The translations under genes were made by a program, and so were the position numbers. DNA of 64,000 nucleotides, taken from assembly GCF_029227915.1 (NCBI RefSeq), contig NC_079884.1, forward strand, positions 5,272,001 to 5,336,000, written 5' to 3'. Positions 36,301 through 49,600 of the stretch are shown here, one piece after another. The DNA is from Hydractinia symbiolongicarpus. Lineage: Eukaryota; Cnidaria; Hydrozoa; Anthoathecata; Hydractiniidae. The notes below the pieces were generated by a model. The model ran no database searches. It was not told the origin of the DNA and was given only the letters and a program-made list of their open reading frames with translations. Positions within the stretch are counted from its first letter, which is position 1; each line of letters starts with the position of its first letter.

Positions 36301-39300
36301 CGGGTTTTCGTTTGCCGGCGATTAAACTTTTTTTTATTCAGCGTCTCATTAAAAATGAAAACATTTTTGAAAACTACAAGTCTCATGCGTTTTAGTGGTG
36401 AAAAAGTAATTTAAAAAATCGTTCGGGAAATGAGTTTACTCCCTGGGTACTTTCTTTGTATACTTTTGACTATACGGGCCAAGCCCGGGATTTACGGGAA
36501 ATCGCGGGTTTTCGTTTGCCGGCGATTAAACTTCTTTTATTCAGCGTCTCATCAAAAATGAAAACATTTTTAAAAACTACAGGTCTTATGCGTTTTAGTG
36601 GTGAAAAAATAATTTAAAAAATCGTTCTGGAAATGAGTTTACTCACAGAGTACTTTCTTTGTATACATTCGACTATACGTGCCAAGCCCGGGATTTACGG
36701 GAAATCGCGGGTTTTCGTTTGCCGGCGATTAAACTTCTTTTATTCAGCGTCTCATCAAAAATGAAAACATTTTTGAAAACTACAAGTCTCATGCGTTTTA
36801 GTGGTGAAAAAGTCATTTAAAAAATCGTTCGGGAAATGAGTTTACTCCCTGGGTACTTTCTTTGTATACTTTTGACTATACGGGCCAAGCCCGGGATTTA
36901 CGGGAAATCGCGGGTTTTCGTTTGCCGGCGATTAAACTTCTTTTATTCAGCGTCTCATCAAAAATTAAAACATTCTTGAAAACTACAAGTCTCATGCGTT
37001 TTACTGGTGAAATAATAATTTAAAAAATCGTTTGAGAAATGAGTTTACTCCCTGGGTACTTTCTTTGTATACTTTTGACTATACGGGCCGAGTCCAGGAT
37101 TTACGAGAAATCGCAGGTTTTCGTTTGCTGGCGATTAAACTTCTTTTATTCAGCGTCTTATCAAAAATGAAAACATTTTTAAAAACTACAAGTCTCATGC
37201 GTTTTAGTGGTGAAAAAGTAATTTAAAAAATCGTTCGGGAAATGAGTTTACTCCCTGGGTACTTTCTTTGTATACTTGTGAATATACGGGCCAAGCCCGG
37301 GATTTACGGGAAATCGCGAGTTTTCGTTTGCCGGCGATTAAACTGCTTTTATTCAGCGTCTCATCAAAAATGAAAACATTCTTGAAAACTACAAGTCTCA
37401 TGCGTTTTAGTGGTGAAATAATAATTTAAAAAATCCTTTGGGAAATGAGTTTACTCTCTGGGTACTTTCTTTGTATACTTTTGACTATACGGGCAGAGTC
37501 CAGGATTTACGGGAAATCGCAGGTTTTCGTTTGCCGGCGATTAAACTTCTTTTATTCAGCGTCTCATCAAAAATGAAAACATTTTTAAAAACTACAAGTC
37601 TCATGCGTTTTAGTGGTGAAAAAGTAATTTAAAAAATCGTTTGGGAAATGAGTTTACTCCCCGGGTACTTTCTTTGTATACTTTTGACTATACGGGCCAA
37701 GCCGGGATTTACGGGAAATCGCGGGTTTTCGTTTGCCGGCGATTAAATTTCTTTTATTCAGCGTCTCATCAAAAATGAAAACATTTTTAAAAACTACAAG
37801 TCTTATGCGTTTTAGTGGTGAAAAAATAATTTAAAAAATCGTTCTGGAAATGAGTTTACTCACAGGGTACTTTCTTTGTATACATTCGACTATACGGGTC
37901 AAGCCCGGGATTTACGGGAAATCGCGGGTTTTCGTTTGCCGGCGATTAAACTGCTTTTATTCAGCATCTCATCAAAAATGAAAACATTCTTGAAAACTAC
38001 AAGTCTCATGAGTTTTAGTGGTGAAATAATAATTTAAAAAATCGTTTGGGAAATGAGTTTACTCCCTGGGTACTTTCTTTGTATACTTTTGACTATACGG
38101 GCCGAGTCCGGGATTTAGGGAAATCGCAGGTTTTCGTTTGCGGCGATTAAACTGCTTTTATTCAGCGTCTCATCAAAAATGAAAACATTTTTGAAAACTA
38201 CAAGTCTCATGCGTTTTAGTGGTGAAAAAGTAATTTAAAAAATCGTTCGGGAAATGAGTTTACTCCCTGGGTACTTTCTTTGTATACTTTTGACTATACG
38301 GGCCGAGTCCGGGATTTAGGGAAATCGCAGGTTTTCCTTTGCCGGCGATTAAACTTTTTTTTATTCAGCGTCTCATTAAAAATGAAAACATTTTTGAAAA
38401 CTACAAGTCTCATGCGTTTTAGTGGTGAAAAAGTAATTTAAAAAATCGTTCGGGAAATGAGTTTACTCCCTGGGTACTTTCTTTGTATACTTTTGACTAT
38501 ACGGGCCAAGCCCGGGATTTACGGGAAATCGCGGGTTTTCGTTTGCCGGCGATTAAACTTCTTTTATTCAGCGTCTCATCAAAAATGAAAACATTTTTAA
38601 AAACTACAGGTCTTATGCGTTTTAGTGGTGAAAAAATAATTTAAAAAATCGTTCTGGAAATGAGTTTACTCACAGAGTACTTTCTTTGTATACATTCGAC
38701 TATACGTGCCAAGCCCGGGATTTACGGGAAATTGCGGGTTTTCGTTTGCCGGCGATTAAACTTCTTTTATTCAGCGTCTCATCAAAAATGAAAACATTTT
38801 TGAAAACTACAAGTCTCATGCGTTTTAGTGGTGAAAAAGTAATTTAAAAAATCGTTCGGGAAATGAGTTTACTCCCTGGGTACTTTCTTTGTATACTTTT
38901 GACTATACGGGCCAAGCCCGGGATTTACGGGAAATCGCGGGTTTTCGTTTGCCGGCGATTAAACTTCTTTTATTCAGCGTCTCATCAAAAATTAAAACAT
39001 TCTTGAAAACTACAAGTCTCATGCGTTTTACTGGTGAAATAATAATTTAAAAAATCGTTTGAGAAATGAGTTTACTCCCTGGGTACTTTCTTTGTATACT
39101 TTTGACTATACGGGCCGAGTCCAGGATTTACGGGAAATCGCAGGTTTTCGTTTGCTGGCGATTAAACTTCTTTTATTCAGCGTCTTATCAAAAATGAAAA
39201 CATTTTTAAATACTACAAGTCTCATGCGTTTTAGTGGTGAAAAAGTAATTTAAAAAATCGTTCGGGAAATGAGTATACTCCCTGGGTACTTTCTTTGTAT

Positions 39301-42300
39301 ACTTGTGAATATACAGGCCAAGCCCGGGATTTACGGGAAATCGCGAGTTTTCGTTTGCCGGCGATTAAACTGCTTTTATTCAGCGTCTCATCAAAAATGA
39401 AAACATTCTTGAAAACTACAAGTCTCATGCGTTTTAGTGGTGAAATAATAATTTAAAAAATCGTTTGGGAAATGAGTTTACTCCCTGGGTACTTTCTTTG
39501 TATACTTTTGACTATACGGGCAGAGTCCAGGATTTACGGGAAATCGCAGGTTTTCGTTTGCCGGCGATTAAATTTTTTTTATTCAGCGTCTCATCAAAAA
39601 TGAAAACATTTTTAAAAACTACAAGTCTCATGCGTTTTAGTGGTGAAAAAGTAATTTAAAAAATCGTTTGGGAAATGAGTTTACTCCCCGGGTACTTTCT
39701 TTGTATACTTTTGACTATACGGGCCAAGCCGGGATTTACGGGAAATCGCGGGTTTTCGTTTGCCGGCGATTAAATTTCTTTTATTCAGCGTCTCATCAAA
39801 AATAAAAACATTTTTAAAAACTACAAGTCTTATGCGTTTTAGTGGTGAAAAAATAATTTAAAAAATCGTTCTGGAAATGAGTTTACTCACAGGGTACTTT
39901 CTTTGTATACATTCGACTATACAGGCCAAGCCCAGGATTTACGGGAAATCGCGGGTTTTCGTTTTCCGGTGATTAAACCTCTTTCATTAAGCGTCTCATC
40001 AAAATTGAAAACATTTTTGAAAACTACAAGTTTCATGCGTTTTAGTGGTGAAAAAAAAATTTAAAAAATTGTTCGGGAAATGAGTTTACTCCCTGGGTAC
40101 TTTCTTTGTATACTTTTGACTATACGGGCCAAGCCCGGGATTTACGGAAAATCGCGGGTTTTCGTTTGCCGGCGATTAAACTGCTTTTATTCAGCATCTC
40201 ATCAAAAATGAAAACATTCTTGAAAACTACAAGTCTCATGAGTTTTAGTGGTGAAATAATAATTTAAAATATCGTTTGGGAAATGAGTTTACTCCCTGGG
40301 TACTTTCTTTGTATACTTTTGACTATACGGGCCGAGTCCGGGATTTAGGGAAATCGCAGGTTTTCGTTTGCGGCGATTAAACTGCTTTTATTCAGCGTCT
40401 CATCAAAAATGAAAACATTTTTGAAAACTACAAGTCTCATGCGTTTTAGTGGTGAAAAAGTAATTTAAAAAATCGTTCGGGAAATGAGTTTACTCCCTGG
40501 GTACTTTCTTTGTATACTTTTGACTATACGGGCCAAGCCCGGGATTTACGGGAAATCGCGGGTTTTCGTTTGCCGGCGATTAAACTGCTTTTATTCAGCG
40601 TCTCATCAAAAATGAAAACATTCTTGAAAACTACAAGTCTCTTGCGTTTTAGTGGTGAAATAATAATTTAAAAAATCGTTCGGGAAATGAGTTTACTCCC
40701 TGGGTACTTTCTTTGTATACTTTTGAATATACGGGCCAAGCCGTTATTTACGGGAAATCGCGGGTTGTCGTTTGCCGGCGATTAAACTTCTTTTATTCAG
40801 CGTCTCATCAAAAATTAAAACATTCTTGAAAACTACAAGTCTCATGCGTTTTACTGGTGAAATAATAATTTAAAAAATCGTTTGAGAAATGAGTTTACTC
40901 CCTGGGTACTTTCTTTGTATACTTTTGACTATACGGGCCGAGTCCAGGATTTACGGGAAATCGCAGGTTTTCGTTTGCTGGCGATTAAACTTCTTTTATT
41001 CAGCGTCTTATCAAAAATGAAAACATTTTTAAATACTACAAGTCTCATGCGTTTTAGTGGTGAAAAAGTAATTTAAAAAATCGTTCGGGAAATGAGTATA
41101 CTCCCTGGGTACTTTCTTTGTATACTTGTGAATATACAGGCCAAGCCCGGGATTTACGGGAAATCGCGAGTTTTCGTTTGCCGGCGATTAAACTGCTTTT
41201 ATTCAGCGTCTCATCAAAAATGAAAACATTCTTGAAAACTACAAGTCTCATGCGTTTTAGTGGTGAAATAATAATTTAAAAAATCGTTTGGGAAATGAGT
41301 TTACTCCCTGGGTACTTTCTTTGTATACTTTTGACTATACGGGCAGAGTCCAGGATTTACGGGAAATCGCAGGTTTTCGTTTGCCGGCGATTAAATTTTT
41401 TTTATTCAGCGTCTCATCAAAAATGAAAACATTTTTAAAAACTACAAGTCTCATGCGTTTTAGTGGTGAAAAAGTAATTTAAAAAATCGTTTGGGAAATG
41501 AGTTTACTCCCCGGGTACTTTCTTTGTATACTTTTGACTATACGGGCCAAGCCGGGATTTACGGGAAATCGCGGGTTTTCGTTTGCCGGCGATTAAATTT
41601 CTTTTATTCAGCGTCTCATCAAAAATAAAAACATTTTTAAAAACTACAAGTCTTATGCGTTTTAGTGGTGAAAAAACAATTTAAAAAATCGTTCTGGAAA
41701 TGAGTTTACTCACAGGGTACTTTCTTTGTATACATTCGACTATACAGGCCAAGCCCAGGATTTACGGGAAATCGCGGGTTTTCGTTTTCCGGTGATTAAA
41801 CCTCTTTCATTAAGCGTCTCATCAAAATTGAAAACATTTTTGAAAACTACAAGTTTCATGCGTTTTAGTGGTGAAAAAAAAATTTAAAAAATCGTTCGGG
41901 AAATGAGTTTACTCCCTGGGTACTTTCTTTGTATACTTTTGACTATACGGGCCAAGCCCGGGATTTACGGAAAATCGCGGGTTTTCGTTTGCCGGCGATT
42001 AAACTGCTTTTATTCAGCATCTCATCAAAAATGAAAACATTCTTGAAAACTACAAGTCTCATGAGTTTTAGTGGTGAAATAATAATTTAAAATATCGTTT
42101 GGGAAATGAGTTTACTCCCTGGGTACTTTCGTTGTATACTTTTGACTATACGGGCCGAGTCCGGGATTTAGGGAAATCGCAGGTTTTCGTTTGCGGCGAT
42201 TAAACTGCTTTTATTCAGCGTCTCATCAAAAATGAAAACATTTTTGAAAACTACAAGTCTCATGCGTTTTAGTGGTGAAAAAGTAATTTAAAAAATCGTT

Positions 42301-44700
42301 CGGGAAATGAGTTTACTCCCTGGGTACTTTCTTTGTATACTTTTGACTATACGGGCCAAGCCCGGGATTTACGGGAAATCGCGGGTTTTCGTTTGCCGGC
42401 GATTAAACTGCTTTTATTCAGCGTCTCATCAAAAATGAAAACATTCTTGAAAACTACAAGTCTCTTGCGTTTTAGTGGTGAAATAATAATTTAAAAAATC
42501 GTTCGGGAAATGAGTTTACTCCCTGGGTACTTTCTTTGTATACTTTTGAATATACGGGCCAAGCCGTTATTTACGGGAAATCGCGGGTTGTCGTTTGCCG
42601 GCGATTAAACTTCTTTTATTCAGCGTCTCATCAAAAATGAAAACATTTTTAAAAACTACAGGTCTTATGCGTTTTAGTGGTGAAAAAATAATTTAAAAAA
42701 TCGTTCGGGAAATGAGTTTACTCCCTGGGTACTTTCTTTGTATACTTTTGAATATACGGGCCAAGCCGTTATTTACGGGAAATCGCGGGTTGTCGTTTGC
42801 CGGCGATTAAACTTCTTTTATTCAGCGTCTCATCAAAAATTAAAACATTCTTGAAAACTACAAATCTCATGCGTTTTACTGGTGAAATAATAATTTAAAA
42901 AATCGTTTGAGAAATGAGTTTACTCCCTGGGTACTTTCTTTGTATACTTTTGACTATACGGGCCGAGTCCAGGATTTACGGGAAATCGCAGGTTTTCGTT
43001 TGCTGGCGATTAAACTTCTTTTATTCAGCGTCTTATCAAAAATGAAAACATTTTTAAATACTACAAGTCTCATGCGTTTTAGTGGTGAAAAAGTAATTTA
43101 AAAAATCGTTCGGGAAATGAGTATACTCCCTGGGTACTTTCTTTGTATACTTGTGAATATACAGGCCAAGCCCGGGATTTACGGGAAATCGCGAGTTTTC
43201 GGTTGCCGGCGATTAAACTGCTTTTATTCAGCGTCTCATCAAAAATGAAAACATTCTTGAAAACTACAAGTCTCATGCGTTTTAGTGGTGAAATAATAAT
43301 TTAAAAAATCGTTTGGGAAATGAGTTTACTCCCTGGGTACTTTCTTTGTATACTTTTGACTATACGGGCAGAGTCCAGGATTTACGGGAAATCGCAGGTT
43401 TTCGTTTGCCGGCGATTAAATTTTTTTTATTCAGCGTCTCATCAAAAATGAAAACATTTTTAAAAACTACAAGTCTCATGCGTTTTAGTGGTGAAAAAGT
43501 AATTTAAAAAATCGTTTGGGAAATGAGTTTACTCCCCGGGTACTTTCTTTGTATACTTTTGACTATACGGGCCAAGCCGGGATTTACGGGAAATCGCGGG
43601 TTTTCGTTTGCCGGCGATTAAATTTCTTTTATTCAGCGTCTCATCAAAAATAAAAACATTTTTAAAAACTACAAGTCTTATGCGTTTTAGTGGTGAAAAA
43701 ACAATTTAAAAAATCGTTCTGGAAATGAGTTTACTCACAGGGTACTTTCTTTGTATACATTCGACTATACAGGCCAAGCCCAGGATTTACGGGAAATCGC
43801 GGGTTTTCGTTTTCCGGTGATTAAACCTCTTTCATTAAGCGTCTCATCAAAATTGAAAACATTTTTGAAAACTACAAGTTTCATGCGTTTTAGTGGTGAA
43901 AAAAAAATTTAAAAAATCGTTCGGGAAATGAGTTTACTCCCTGGGTACTTTCTTTGTATACTTTTGACTATACGGGCCAAGCCCGGGATTTACGGAAAAT
44001 CGCGGGTTTTCGTTTGCCGGCGATTAAACTGCTTTTATTCAGCATCTCATCAAAAATGAAAACATTCTTGAAAACTACAAGTCTCATGAGTTTTAGTGGT
44101 GAAATAATAATTTAAAATATCGTTTGGGAAATGAGTTTACTCCCTGGGTACTTTCGTTGTATACTTTTGACTATACGGGCCGAGTCCGGGATTTAGGGAA
44201 ATCGCAGGTTTTCGTTTGCGGCGATTAAACTGCTTTTATTCAGCGTCTCATCAAAAATGAAAACATTTTTGAAAACTACAAGTCTCATGCGTTTTAGTGG
44301 TGAAAAAGTAATTTAAAAAATCGTTCGGGAAATGAGTTTACTCCCTGGGTACTTTCTTTGTATACTTTTGACTATACGGGCCAAGCCCGGGATTTACGGG
44401 AAATCGCGGGTTTTCGTTTGCCGGCGATTAAACTGCTTTTATTCAGCGTCTCATCAAAAATGAAAACATTCTTGAAAACTACAAGTCTCTTGCGTTTTAG
44501 TGGTGAAATAATAATTTAAAAAATCGTTCGGGAAATGAGTTTACTCCCTGGGTACTTTCTTTGTATACTTTTGAATATACGGGCCAAGCCGTTATTTACG
44601 GGAAATCGCGGGTTGTCGTTTGCCGGCGATTAAACTTCTTTTATTCAGCGTCTCATCAAAAATGAAAACATTTTTAAAAACTACAGGTCTTATGCGTTTT
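36300..44700 (+). repeat. 9/10-monomer HOR, about four copies
   Basis: The marker group CGTTTGAGAAATGAG plus TTTGCTGGCGATT recurs at about 37032, 39059, 40882 and 42907, spacings 2027, 1823 and 2025 bp (10, 9 and 10 monomers). Other private markers are TTTTACTGGTG, TACTTGTGAATATAC, GCGAGTTTTCG, CGGGCAGAGTCC, CTCCCCGGGTAC, CCGGTGATTAAACC, TCAGCATCTC and TTTGCGGCGATT. The extra monomer in the 40.9-42.9 kb copy is explained by neighbouring CCGTTATTTACGG units at about 42567 and 42767. Copies 2-4 share later changes (TTAAATACTACAAG, ATGAGTATACTCC, ATACAGGCC) absent from copy 1. Confidence 0.88.
38457..38659 (+). repeat. Representative 203-bp monomer
   Basis: A near-consensus unit, used as the coordinate frame in this annotation (position 1 = A of the landmark ATG). 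In order it holds: GTATAC at about 29-34; the G+C-rich segment with GGG runs at 47-49, 58-60, 67-69 and 77-79; CCCGGG at 55-60; GCCGGC at 89-94; CAGCGTCTC at 113-121; an A/T dyad AAAAATG-AAAA-CATTTTT at 125-142; GCGTTTTAGTGG at 161-172; an A-rich run with TTTAAA at 184-189; and the polymorphic junction TCGTTC at 193-198 before the next ATG. It differs from the commonest state mainly at CAGGTCTTA, where many copies have CAAGTCTCA. Confidence 0.9.
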
Positions 44701-44739
44701 AGTGGTGAAAAAATAATTTAAAAAATCGTTCGGGAAATG

Positions 44740-45550
44740 AGTTTACTCACAGGGTACTTTCTTTGTATACTTTTGACTATACGGGCCGAGTCCGGGATTT
44801 ACGGGAAATCGCGGATTTTCGTTTGCCGGCGATTAAACTTCTTTTATTCAGCGTCCCATCAAATATGAAAATATTTTTGAAAACTACAAGTCTCATGCGT
44901 TTAGTGGTAAAAAAATAATATAAAAAATCGTTCGGGAAATGAGTTTACTCCCTGGGTACTTTCTTTGTATACTTTGACTATACGGGCCAAGCCCGGGATA
45001 TACGGGAAATCGCGGGTTTTCGTTTGCCAGCGATTAAACTTCTTTTATTCAGCGTCTCATCAAAAATGAAAACATTTTTAAAAACTACAGGTCTTATGCG
45101 TTTTAGTGGTGAAAAAATAATTTAAAAAATCGTTCGGGAAATGAGTTTACTCACAGGGTACTTTCTTTGTATACTTTTGACTATACGGGCCGAGTCCGGG
45201 ATTTACGGGAAATCGCGGATTTTCGTTTGCCGGCGATTAAACTTCTTTTATTCAGCGTCCCATCAAATATGAAAATATTTTTGAAAACTACAAGTCTCAT
45301 GCGTTTAGTGGTAAAAAAATAATATGAAAAATCGTTCGGGAAATGAGTTTACTCCCTGGGTACTTTCTTTGTATACTTTGACTATACGGGCCAAGCCCGG
45401 GATATACGGGAAATCGCGGGTTTTCGTTTGCCAGCGATTAAACTTCTTTTATTCAGCGTCTCATCAAAAATGAAAACATTTTTAAAAACTACAAGTCTTA
45501 TGCGTTTTAGTGGTGAAAAAATAATTTAAAAAATCGTTCTGGAAATGAGT
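44740..45550 (+). repeat. 404-bp (2-monomer) tandem duplication
   Basis: About 44740-45143 and 45144-45547. Each dimer has a type D unit (CTCACAGGG, GCCGAGTCCGGG, GCGGATTTTCG, CCCATCAAATATG) followed by a unit with TATACTTTGACTATAC and TTTGCCAGCGATT. The second copy has AATATGAAAAATCG where the first has AATATAAAAAATCG. Confidence 0.82.
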
Positions 45551-45769
45551 TTACTCCCTGGGTACTTTCTTTGTATACTTTTGACTATACGGGCCGAGTC
45601 CGGGATTTAGGGAAATCGCAGGTTTTCGTTTGCCGGCGATTAAACTGCTTTTATTCAGCGTCCCATCAAAAATGAAAACATTCTTGAAAACTACAAGTCT
45701 CATGCGTTTTAGTGGTGAAATAATAATTTAAAAAATCGTTCGGGAAATGAGTTTACTCCCTGGGTACTT

Positions 45770-46690
45770 TCTTTGTATACTTTTGAATATACGGGCCAAG
45801 CCGGGATTTACGGGAAATCGCGGGTTTTCGTCTGCCGGCGATTAAACTTCTTTTATTCAGCGTCTCATCAAAAATGAAAACATTTTTAAAAACTACAGGT
45901 CTTATGCGTTTTAGTGGTGAAAAAATAATTTAAAAAATCGTTCTGGAAATGAGTTTACTCACAGGGTACTTTCTTTATATACATTCGACTATACGTGCCA
46001 AGCCCGGCATTTACGGGAAATCGCGGGTTTTCGTTTGCCGGCGATTAAACTGCTTTTATTCAGCGTCTCATCAAAAATGAAAACATTTTTAAAAACTACA
46101 AGTCTTATGCGTTTTAGTGGTAAAAAAATAATTTAAAAAATCGTTCTGGAAATGAGTTTACTCCCTGGGTACTTTCTTTGTATACTTTTGACTATACGGG
46201 CCGAGTCCGGGATTTAGGGAAATCGCAGGTTTTCGTTTGCCGGCGATTAAACTGCTTTTATTCAGCGTCCCATCAGAAATGAAAACATTCTTGAAAACTA
46301 CAAGTCTCATGCGTTTTAGTGGTGAAATAATAATTTAAAAAATCGTTCGGGAAATGAGTTTACTCCCTGGGTACTTTCTTTGTATACTTTTGAATATACG
46401 GGACAAGCCGGGATTTACGGGAAATCGCGTGTTTTTGTCTGCCGGCGATTAAACTTCTTTTATTCAGCGTCTCATCAAAAATGAAACATTTTTAAAAACT
46501 ACAGGTCTTATGCGTTTTAGTGGTGAAAAAATAATTTAAAAAATCGTTCTGGAAATGAGTTTACTCACAGGGTACTTTCTTTATATACATTCGACTATAC
46601 GTGCCAAGCCCGGCATTTACGGGAAATCGCGGGTTTTCGTTTGCCGGCGATTAAACTGCTTTTATTCAGCGTCTCATCAAAAATGAAAAC
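45770..46690 (+). repeat. 606-bp (3-monomer) repeated tract
   Basis: CTTTATATACATTCG with AGCCCGGCATTTACGG occurs at 45971 and 46577, offset 606, with TTCGTCTGCCGGCG and TTTTGTCTGCCGGCG in the preceding units. The second copy has GGGACAAGCC, GCGTGTTTTTG and one A lost in ATGAAACATTTTT. The block leads into the large 48-monomer repeat. Confidence 0.78.
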
Positions 46691-49600
46691 ATTCTTGAAA
46701 ACTACAAGTCTCATGCGTTTTAGTGGTGAAATAATAATGTAAAAAATCGTTTGGGAAATGAGTTTACTCCCTTGGTACTTTCTTTGTATACTTTTGACTA
46801 TACGGCAGAGTCCAGGATTTACGGGAAATCGCAGGTTTTCGTTTGCCTGCGATTAAACTTCTTTTATTCAGCGTCTCATCAAAAATGAAAACATTTATAA
46901 AAACTGCAAGTCTCATGCGTTTTAGTGGTGAAAAAGTAATTTAAAAAATCGTTCGGGAAATGAGTTTACTCCCTGGGTACTTTCTTTGTATACTTTTGAC
47001 TATACGGGCCAAGCCGGGATATACGGGAAATCGCGGGTTTTCGTTTGCCGGCGATTAAACTTTTTTTTATTCAGCGTCTCATTAAAAATGAAAACATTTT
47101 AGAAAACTACAAGTCTCATGCGTTTTAGTGGTGAAAAAGTAATTTAAAAAATCGTTCGGGAAATGAGTTTACTCCCTGGGTACTTTCTTTGTATACTTTT
47201 GACTATACGGGCCAAGCCCGGGATTTACGGGAAATCGCGGGTTTTCGTTTGCCGGCGATTAAACTTCTTTTATTCAGCGTCTCATCAAAAATTAAAACAT
47301 TCTTGAAAACTACAAGTCTCATGCGTTTTAGTGGTGAAATAATAATTTAAAAAATCGTTTGGGAAATGAGTTTACTCCCTGGGTACTTTCTTTGTAAACT
47401 TTTGACTATTCGGGCCGAGTCCAGGATTTACGGGAAATCGCAGGTTTTCGTTTGCCGGCGATTAAACTTCTTTTATTCAGCGTCTTATCAAAAATGAAAA
47501 CATTTTTAAAAACTACAAGTCTCATGCGTTTTAGTGGTGAAAAAGTAATTTAAAAAATCGTTCGGGAAATTAGTTTTATTCCCTGGGTACTTTCTTTGTA
47601 TACTTGTGAATATGCGGGCCAAGCCGGGATTTACGGGAAATCGCGGGTTTTCGTTTGCCGGCGATTGAACTTCTTTTATTCAGCGTCTGATCAAAAATGA
47701 AAACATTTTTAAAAACTACAGGTCTTATGCGTTTTAGTGGTGAAAAAATAATTCAAAAAATCGTTCTGGAAATGAGTTTACTCACAGGGTACTTTCTTTG
47801 TATACATTGGACTATACGTGCCAAGCCCGGGATTTACGGGAAATCGCGGGTTTTCGTTTGCCGGCGATTAAACTTCTTTTATTCAGCGTCTCATCAAAAA
47901 TGAAAACATTTTTGAAAACTACAAGTCTCATGCGTTTTAGTGGTGAAAAAGTAATTTAAAAAATCGTTCGGGAAATGAGTTTACTCCCTGGGTACTTTCT
48001 TTGTATAGTTGTGAATATACGGGCCAAGCCGGGACTTACGGGAAATCGCGGGTTTTCGTTTGCCGGCGATTAAACTTCTTTTATTCAGCGTCTCATCAAA
48101 AATGAAAACATTTTTAAAAACTACAGGTCTTATGCGTTTTAGTGGTGAAAAAATAATTTAAAAAATCGTTCTGGAATTGAGTTTACTCACAGGGTACTTT
48201 CTTTGTATACATTCGACTATACGTGCCAAGCCCAGGATTTACGGGAAATCGCGAGTTTTCGTTTGCCGGCGATTAAACTGCTTTTATTCAGCGTCTCATC
48301 AAAAATGAAAACATTCTTGAAAACTACAAGTCTCATGCGTTTTAGTGGTGAAATAATAATTTAAAAAATCGTTTGGGAAATGAGTTTACTCCCTGGGTAC
48401 TTTCTTTGTATACTTTTGACTATACGGGCAGAGTCCAGGATTTACGGGAAATCGCAGGTTTTCGTTTGCCGGCGATTAAACTTCTTTTATTCAGCGTCTC
48501 ATCAAAAATGAAAACATTTTTAAAAACTACAAGTCTCATGCGTTTTAGTGGTGAAAAAGTAATTTAAAAAATCGTTCGGGAAATGAGTTTACTCCCTGGG
48601 TACTTTCTTTGTATACTTTTGACTATACGGGCCAAGCCGGGATTTACGGGAAATCGCGGGTTTTCGTTTGCCGGCGATTAAATTTCTTTTATTCAGCGTC
48701 TCATCAAAAATGAAAACATTTTTAAAAACTACAAGTCTTATGCGTTTTAGTGGTGAAAAAATAATTTAAAAAATCGTTCTGGAAATGAGTTTACTCACAG
48801 GGTACTTTCTTTGTATACATTCGACTATACGGGCCAAGCCCAGGATTTACGGGAAATCGCGGGTTTTCGTTTTCCGGTGATTAAACCTCTTTCATTAAGC
48901 GTCTCATCAAAATTGAAAACATTTTTGAAAACTACAAGTTTCATGCGTTTTAGTGGTGAAAAAAAAATTTAAAAAATCGTTCGGGAAATGAGTTTACTCC
49001 CTGGGTACTTTCTTTGTATACTTTTGACTATACGGGCCAAGCCCGGGATTTACGGGAAATCGCGGGTTTTCGTTTGCCGGCGATTAAACTGCTTTTATTC
49101 AGCATCTCATCAAAAATGAAAACATTCTTGAAAACTACAAGTCTCATGAGTTTTAGTGGTGAAATAATAATTTAAAAAATCGTTTGGGAAATGAGTTTAC
49201 TCCCTGGGTACTTTCTTTGTATACTTTTGACTATACGGGCCGAGTCCGGGATTTAGGGAAATCGCAGGTTTTCGTTTGCCGGCGATTAAACTGCTTTTAT
49301 TCAGCGTCTCATCAAAAATGAAAACATTTTTGAAAACTACAAGTCTCATGCGTTTTAGTGGTGAAAAAGTAATTTAAAAAATCGTTCGGGAAATGAGTTT
49401 ACTCCCTGGGTACTTTCTTTGTATACTTTTGACTATACGGGCCAAGCCCGGGATTTACGGGAAATCGCGGGTTTTCGTTTGCCGGCGATTAAACTGCTTT
49501 TATTCAGCGTCTCATCAAAAATGAAAACATTCTTGAAAACTACAAGTCTCTTGCGTTTTAGTGGTGAAATAATAATTTAAAAAATCGTTTGGGAAATGAG
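46430..49600 (+). repeat. Large block, copy 1 (offset 9715 bp to copy 2)
   Basis: Shares a long ordered set of rare variants with 56.1-59.3 kb at exactly 9715 bp (48 monomers): TATACGGCAGAGTCC (46801, 56516), CTTTTTTTTATTCAGC with CTCATTAAAAATG, TTTGTAAACTTTTGAC (47391, 57106), GAAATTAGTTTTATTCCC, GCGATTGAACTTC, GTCTGATCAAAAATG, AATAATTCAAAAAATC, ACATTGGACTATACGTG, GGGACTTACGGG and CTGGAATTGAG. Differences from copy 2 include TTTGCCTGCG, TTTATAAAAACTGC, ATATGCGGGCC and TGTATAGTTGTG. Confidence 0.88.
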
